Assembly: GCA_026989995.1 (NCBI GenBank)
Contig: JALSIO010000153.1
Location: 1-5,024 of the forward strand
Reading direction: 5' to 3'
Origin: Myxococcales bacterium
GTDB taxonomy: Bacteria; Myxococcota_A; UBA9160; JALSIO01
DNA length: 5,024 nucleotides
Shown: in pieces, positions 1 through 5,024 of the stretch
How the letters are laid out: every line of letters begins with the position of its first letter
Position numbering within the stretch: the stretch's first letter is position 1
The notes under the pieces: generated by a model
Databases searched by the model: none
What the model saw: only the letters and a program-made list of their open reading frames with translations
Told to the model about the DNA's origin: nothing
Program-made: the position numbers and the translations under genes

Positions 1-1
1 G

Positions 2-1041
2 ATTCCGGAACCGGGCGCGGCGGAGAGTGGGTTCCGCGTGGTGCCCCCGGGTGGCGAGGCGGAGTTCCTGGCTCCCCTTCCCCTCTCGGCGCTCGAACCA
101 CCGCCCGCCCTCGCCGACGCACTGGCCCGTCTGGGTCTCCGCCGGATCGGGGACCTGGCGGCCCTTCCGCCGGCCGCAGTGGGGCAGAGGCTGGGTGTGC
201 CCGGAGCCGAGCTCCAGCGGCTGGCCCGAGGCGAGATCCGGGAGCCGCCGCTGCCCCGCTGCGAGGCCGGGGAGCTGGAGGAGGCCCTGGACCTCGAGCA
301 GCCGGTGGAGCGCCTCGAGTCGCTGCTCTTCGCCTTGCGGGGGGCCCTCGGCAGACTGCTGCTCCGGTTGACGGCGCGGGGGCTCGCCGCAGGCGGACTC
401 GAGCTCGAACTGGCCCTGGGGGGCAGGCGGCGGGATGTCCGGCGGGCCGGGCTCGCAGCGCCGAGCTCCGACCTCCGGGTGCTGCTCCGCCTGATCCGCA
501 CCGCGCTCGAGTCGCGACCTCCCGAGGACGCGGTGGAGGGGCTGCGCGTGCGTGCCCTCCCCGCGCCTCCCCGCCACGACCAGCTCGATCTGTGGCGGCC
601 CGCCGGGCCGGCTCCCGCCGCCCTCGACGCGCTGCTGGCCGAGCTCGCCTCCCTGTGCGGGGCCGATCGGGTGGGAGCACCGGCTCCGGATCCGGGCTGG
701 CGACCGGACGGCATCGCCCTCCTTCCCTTCCGCCCCCCCCGGCCGGGCGATCCTCCCGCCGAGGTCCTCGCCGGGGAATCCTCCCCTCCCCTCGCGCTGC
801 GCGCACTTCGCCCGCCCCTCCCGGCCCGGGTGCGGTGCCGGGCCGGCCGGCCGACCTTTCTCGAAAGCGCCCTGGCCCGGGGCGCCGTGGTGCGCTGTGC
901 GGGGCCCTGGCGGACCACCGGCCGGTGGTGGTCCCGGGAGGAGCGCTTCGCCCTCGACCACTACGAGCTCGAGATCGAGGACGGAACCCTGCTCCGCCTC
1001 CGCTACGACCATCTGGCCCGGAGCTGGGCCGTCGATGGCCT

Positions 1042-1051
<10 letters not shown>
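2..1051 (+). CDS. imuB: ImuB-type Y-family DNA polymerase homologue, 5'-truncated by the window edge
   Basis: ImuB is a Y-family polymerase homologue, generally regarded as catalytically inactive, that links ImuA and the error-prone polymerase DnaE2 to the beta clamp during damage-induced mutagenesis. The frame is open to the left edge, so the GTG at 38 is not a credible start; about 349 C-terminal residues are visible. In order: a helix-hairpin-helix-like thumb segment (nt ~110-235, LGLRRIGDLAALP); a little-finger-like domain (nt ~280-560); a beta-clamp-binding pentapeptide QLDLW at nt 581-595; and an ImuB-style C-terminal domain with GPWRTTGRWW (from nt 902) and a terminal WAVDGLYD. The clamp motif followed by this tail is what separates ImuB from DinB. 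The catalytic palm lies outside the window, so loss of the active-site acidic residues cannot be checked. No dnaE2 follows; dinB on the opposite strand does, and the two stop regions overlap by 10 bp. imuA would be expected upstream, outside the window. Confidence 0.87.
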
Positions 1052-2237
<1,186 letters not shown>

Positions 2238-2238
<1 letters not shown>

Positions 2239-2251
2239 CGGGAGCTCCCGG
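2238..2251. repeat. 14-bp perfect palindrome over dinB RBS and start
   Basis: CCGGGAGCTCCCGG equals its own reverse complement. It covers the dinB Shine-Dalgarno sequence and the first base of the GTG start. In DNA this GC-rich, about one such 14-bp palindrome is expected by chance in 5 kb, so the match alone does not show that it is an operator. Its position on the initiation region is the only reason to record it. Confidence 0.3.
2245..2249 (-). promoter_or_regulatory. dinB ribosome binding site
   Basis: On the minus strand this reads GGGAG, six bases before the GTG codon at 2238-2236. It supports the GTG as translation start over the ATG at the family's DMDAFF motif, which would remove the first metal-binding aspartate. 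The site lies inside the perfect palindrome at 2238-2251, so a hairpin in the mRNA could partly hide it. Confidence 0.55.
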
Positions 2252-2388
2252 CTCCGGCGCCCGCTGCGGCGGCGACAGGCGGGCACCGCAGCAGGGCGCA
2301 GGAGACGCGCCGCAGGGTATCCGCCCGCCGCGGTACTCGCCGGACGGGCGGTGGGGGCAGCCTCCCGGCGGCGCCGGTGGTCGCGCGG

Positions 2389-2394
2389 TAGACT
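2389..2394 (+). promoter_or_regulatory. Possible -10 element ahead of pepF
   Basis: TAGACT matches the sigma-70 -10 consensus at four of six positions, including the key first T, second A and last T. It is one of the few AT-containing spots in the dinB-pepF spacer. It ends nine bases before the pepF ATG, so transcription would begin almost at the start codon, and no Shine-Dalgarno sequence is visible there. A leaderless or near-leaderless message would fit. No convincing -35 hexamer is found 16-18 bases upstream. Confidence 0.3.
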
Positions 2395-2403
2395 GCGCCG
2401 GCC

Positions 2404-4248
2404 ATGACCGCCGCCACCTCCGCTGCCGATCGCCCGGCCGAGGGCCACGGCCCCGCCGCCGGCGTGCGCTGGGATCTCGGCGACCTCTATGCCGGGCCCG
2501 ACGACCCGGAGCTCGAGGCCGACCTCGAGCGAAGCCTCGCGCTCGCGCGGGAGTTCGCCGCCCGCTACCGCGGGCGGGTGGCCGGGCTCGGAGCCCCCGA
2601 GCTCGCGCGGGCCGTCGACGAGCTCGAGGCACTCTCCGAGCCCCTGGCCCGGGCGCAGAGCTTCGCGGGCCTCCTCTTCGCGGCGGACACCTCCGATCCG
2701 CGGCACGGGGCGCTCCTGCAGCGCGTGCAGGAGCGCGGGAGCGAGGTCCGGGGCGAGCTCGTCTTCTTCGAGCTCGAGTGGCTCGCGGTCCCCGAAGAAC
2801 GGGCGGCGGCGCTTCTCGCCGAGCCGGCGCTGGCGCGCCGGCGGCACCTCCTCTCGGCCTGGCGGCGCTACCGCGACCACGTGCTCGGGGAGGGCGAGGA
2901 GCGGATCCTCGAGGAGACGGCCAACACGGGGGCGCGCGCCTTCTCGCGGCTTTTCGACGAGACGCTCGCCGCCATGCGCTTTTCGCTCGAAGGGGAGGGC
3001 CGGCGGGAGGAGCTCTCGGAGGAGGAGGTGCTCGCGCTCCTCTACGAGCCCGACCGCGAGCTCCGCCGCGCCGCCGCCGACGCCCTCACCCGCGGCCTCG
3101 AGGGCGAGTCGCGGCTTCTGGGCTTCGTGTTCAATACCCTGGTTCTCGACAAGGCGATCCGCGACCGCTTCCGCCGCTATCCCCACCCCATGCGCGAGCG
3201 GAACCTCGCCAACGAGATCTCGGACGCCACCGTGGAGACCCTGCTCGCCGCCTGCGAGAGCCGCTTCCCGCTCGTGGCCCGCTACTACCGCCTCAAGGGA
3301 CGCCTGCTCGGGGTGGAACCGCTCTTCGACTACGACCGCTACGCACCGGTGGTGCCGGTCTCCGCCACCCGGAGCTTCGAGGAAGCCCGGCGGATCGTCC
3401 TCGAGGCCTATCGGGACTTCTCCCCCCGCCTGGCCGAGATCGCGGAGCGCTTCTTCGACCGGAACTGGATCGACGCCGAACTGCGGCCGGGCAAGCGGGG
3501 CGGCGCCTTCTCGGCCTCCACCGTGCCGAGCGCGCACCCCTACGTGCTGCTGAACTACACCGGAAACCTCCGGGACGTGATGACGCTGGCCCACGAGCTC
3601 GGGCACGGTGTCCACCAGTATCTCGCCCGCGATCGGGGGCTCTTCGAACAGGACACGCCACTCACCACCGCCGAGACGGCCAGCGTCTTCGGGGAGATGC
3701 TGGTGTTTCGGAAGCTCCTGCGCGAGGTCGAGGACCCGGCGACTCGGCTCGGCCTCGTCTGCGGCAAGATCGAGGACGCCTTCGCCACCGTCTTCCGCCA
3801 GGTCGCGATGACGCGTTTCGAGCAGGCGCTCCACCGCGCGCGCCGCGAGGAGGGCGAGCTGCCCCTCGGCCGCATCCACGGGCTCTGGATGGAGGCCAAC
3901 CGGGCCATGTTCGGCGACGCGGTGCAGCTCCGCGATACCTACGGACTCTGGTGGATGTACATCCCCCACTTCGTGCACTCGCCCTTCTACTGCTACGCCT
4001 ACGCCTTCGGGGAGCTGCTCGTCCTGGCGCTGTTGCGACGCTACGACGAGGAGGGCGAGGCCTTCGTACCCCGCTACCTCGAGCTCCTGGCCGCCGGCGG
4101 ATCGGATTCCCCGCCGTCCCTCGTCGCGAAGCTCGGCCTCGATCTCGAGGACCCGGGCTTTTGGCAGGGCGGACTCGGGATCCTCGCGGGCATGGTGGAC
4201 GAGGCCGAGGCCCTCGCCGCCGAAGGCGGCCTCGTCCCGGCGGTCTGA
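2404..4248 (+). CDS. pepF: M3-family oligoendopeptidase F (zinc metallopeptidase)
   Basis: PepF-type enzymes are cytoplasmic zinc peptidases (EC 3.4.24.-) that cut short oligopeptides, usually in intracellular peptide turnover. The 614-residue product matches the family length of about 600 and has no signal peptide. Near the N-terminus, RWDLGDLYAGPDDPELEADL is typical of the family. A helical oligopeptidase F N-terminal domain spans roughly 100-195, and the M3 catalytic domain roughly 200-600. The zinc site is LAHELGHGVHQ: H397 and H401 as ligands, E398 as general base, and E424 in TTAETASVFGE as the third ligand, at the M3-type spacing. The block IPHFVHSPFYCYAYAFG (520-536) carries the conserved His/Tyr substrate-binding and transition-state region. 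The ATG at 2404 is chosen because the family sequence begins about 20 residues later and no closer start fits; no ribosome binding site is visible. It is divergent from dinB and 70 bp ahead of the sulfatase remnant. All expected active-site residues are present. Confidence 0.95.
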   Translation: MTAATSAADRPAEGHGPAAGVRWDLGDLYAGPDDPELEADLERSLALAREFAARYRGRVAGLGAPELARAVDELEALSEPLARAQSFAGLLFAADTSDPRHGALLQRVQERGSEVRGELVFFELEWLAVPEERAAALLAEPALARRRHLLSAWRRYRDHVLGEGEERILEETANTGARAFSRLFDETLAAMRFSLEGEGRREELSEEEVLALLYEPDRELRRAAADALTRGLEGESRLLGFVFNTLVLDKAIRDRFRRYPHPMRERNLANEISDATVETLLAACESRFPLVARYYRLKGRLLGVEPLFDYDRYAPVVPVSATRSFEEARRIVLEAYRDFSPRLAEIAERFFDRNWIDAELRPGKRGGAFSASTVPSAHPYVLLNYTGNLRDVMTLAHELGHGVHQYLARDRGLFEQDTPLTTAETASVFGEMLVFRKLLREVEDPATRLGLVCGKIEDAFATVFRQVAMTRFEQALHRARREEGELPLGRIHGLWMEANRAMFGDAVQLRDTYGLWWMYIPHFVHSPFYCYAYAFGELLVLALLRRYDEEGEAFVPRYLELLAAGGSDSPPSLVAKLGLDLEDPGFWQGGLGILAGMVDEAEALAAEGGLVPAV

Positions 4249-4318
4249 GCCGGGCGGCGCGCCCTCCGGGCCCGGGCCTCGGGGCTATTCGAGCGCCGCC
4301 ACCGGCCACGGGGAAGGG

Positions 4319-5024
4319 ATGCGCCGGGCGCTCCTCTGGCGGCTCGTGGCCGCGATCCCGCCGGGCATCGCGGCCGCGGCGCTTCGCGACACGCCTCTCC
4401 CGGATGGCGGCCCGGAGCGGCCAGCGTCTCCGGCGCCACGTGGTCACCGATGCGCCGGTGGTGCCCTTCGAAGAGATGGGCATGCCCCTCTCGGAGGTGA
4501 CCCTCGCCGAGCTCCTGCGCGACGCCGGCCACCACACGGTCCACATCGGCAGGTTGCACATCGGACGCGCGTCGGGAATGCGGCCCCGCGACCAGGGCTT
4601 CGACGAGAGCCTGCTGCTCGCGCGCGGCCTCTACCGGCCCGGGAAGAACCCCGAAGTGGTCAACTCCCGGCGGGACTTCGACCCCCTCGACCGACACACG
4701 CTCGTCGTCTTCACCTCGGACAATGGGATGCCCGCCTACGTGGGCCTTCCGGATCTGAACCACCCCTTCCGCGGCTGGAAGATGACCTTCTTCGAGGGAG
4801 GCATCCGGGTCCCGACCTTCCTGCGCTGGCCGGGGCACCTGCCGGCGGCAGCCGTCTACGAGGAGCCCGTCCACGGGGTCGACTCCTACGCCACCGCGGC
4901 AGCCGCGGCGGGGATGCAGCCTCCCGCGGATCGCGTCCTCGACGGGTTGGACCTCGTCGCGCACGTGCGGGGCGAGGTCGCGGGCCGCCCCCACCCCCGG
5001 CTCTTCTGGCGGACGGGGCACTAC
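4319..5024 (+). pseudogene. Degraded sulfatase (alkaline phosphatase superfamily), cut by the right edge
   Basis: Intact relatives are exported type I sulfatases that hydrolyse sulfate esters using a formylglycine made from the Cys of CxPSR. An ATG at 4319, close behind GGGGAAGGG, begins MRRALLWRLVAAIPPGIAAAAL, which resembles a signal/anchor segment. Recognisable sulfatase sequence then continues in a different frame (positions divisible by 3) from about 4380: PFEEMGMPLSEVTLAELLRDAG (4464-4529), HIGRLHIG (4542-4565) where the family has GKWHLG, GMRPRDQGFDESLL, NSRRDFDPLDR, then directly TLVVFTSDNG (4698-4727), RGWKMTFFEGGIRVP and a final LFWRTGHY. Missing are the N-terminal metal-binding aspartates, the CxPSR motif, and about 100 residues between DFDPLDR and TLVVF that normally carry a catalytic histidine. 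The metal-binding Asp-Asn of SDNG and the later Lys remain. No stop interrupts the second frame, so a short protein from the ATG at 4404 is possible, but it could not be an active sulfatase. Assembly collapse is an alternative. The family call is firm; pseudogene status is inferred. Confidence 0.75.

Noticed and set aside
260..1000. Frequent CTCGAG/GAGCTC hexamers that look like a dispersed repeat or a modification motif.
   Set aside because: They fall on Leu-Glu and Glu-Leu codon pairs using the favoured CTC and GAG codons, and occur equally in the other genes.
2239..2403. A LexA/SOS box in the dinB-pepF spacer, expected for a damage-inducible polymerase.
   Set aside because: Neither the CTGT-N8-ACAG type nor the GAAC-N4-GTTC type is visible on reading both strands; lineage-specific boxes cannot be excluded.
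4249..4318. GC-rich inverted-repeat-like stretch (CCGGGCCCGGG) after pepF as a terminator.
   Set aside because: The arms do not extend into a stable stem-loop with a loop, and no T-run follows.
4074..5021. A 315-residue minus-strand frame opposite the sulfatase remnant, together with the overlapping 3662-4561 minus-strand frame.
   Set aside because: No recognisable domain, while the plus strand shows ordered sulfatase motifs and the pepF C-terminus.

Overview
The window is very GC-rich (well over half G+C by eye, near 70% or above) and densely coding, with strong third-position GC and a marked preference for CTC (Leu) and GAG (Glu). These traits and the protein styles suggest a high-GC proteobacterium-like bacterium, possibly of the old Deltaproteobacteria/Myxococcota assemblage. 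That placement is a weak inference; no marker gene fixes the taxonomy.

Layout, left to right. (1) Positions 2-1051, + strand: the C-terminal ~349 residues of an ImuB-type Y-family polymerase homologue, cut by the left edge. (2) Positions 1042-2238, - strand: a complete DNA polymerase IV (DinB). It converges on imuB so closely that the two reading frames overlap by 10 bp at their stop codons. (3) Positions 2239-2403: a 165-bp divergent intergenic region with the dinB ribosome binding site, a palindrome over the dinB start, and a weak -10-like element just ahead of the next gene. (4) Positions 2404-4248, + strand: a complete M3-family oligoendopeptidase F (PepF) with an intact HELGH zinc site. 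(5) Positions 4249-4318: a short spacer in which I see no terminator. (6) Positions 4319-5024, + strand, running off the right edge: a degraded sulfatase. Family landmarks are present in the right order, but the formylglycine (CxPSR) region and a block of roughly 100 residues in the middle are missing, the GKWHLG motif is altered, and the N-terminus is in a different frame from the rest.

Functionally, the left half is a DNA-damage-tolerance locus: two Y-family proteins, each with a recognisable beta-clamp-binding motif (QLDLW in ImuB, QLPLF in DinB), lie tail to tail. PepF is peptide-turnover housekeeping with no evident link to them. The sulfatase remnant looks like a gene in decay, or an assembly collapse. 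I see no RNA gene, CRISPR array, insertion sequence or convincing new system; the most unusual items are the shrunken sulfatase and the convergent imuB/dinB pair.
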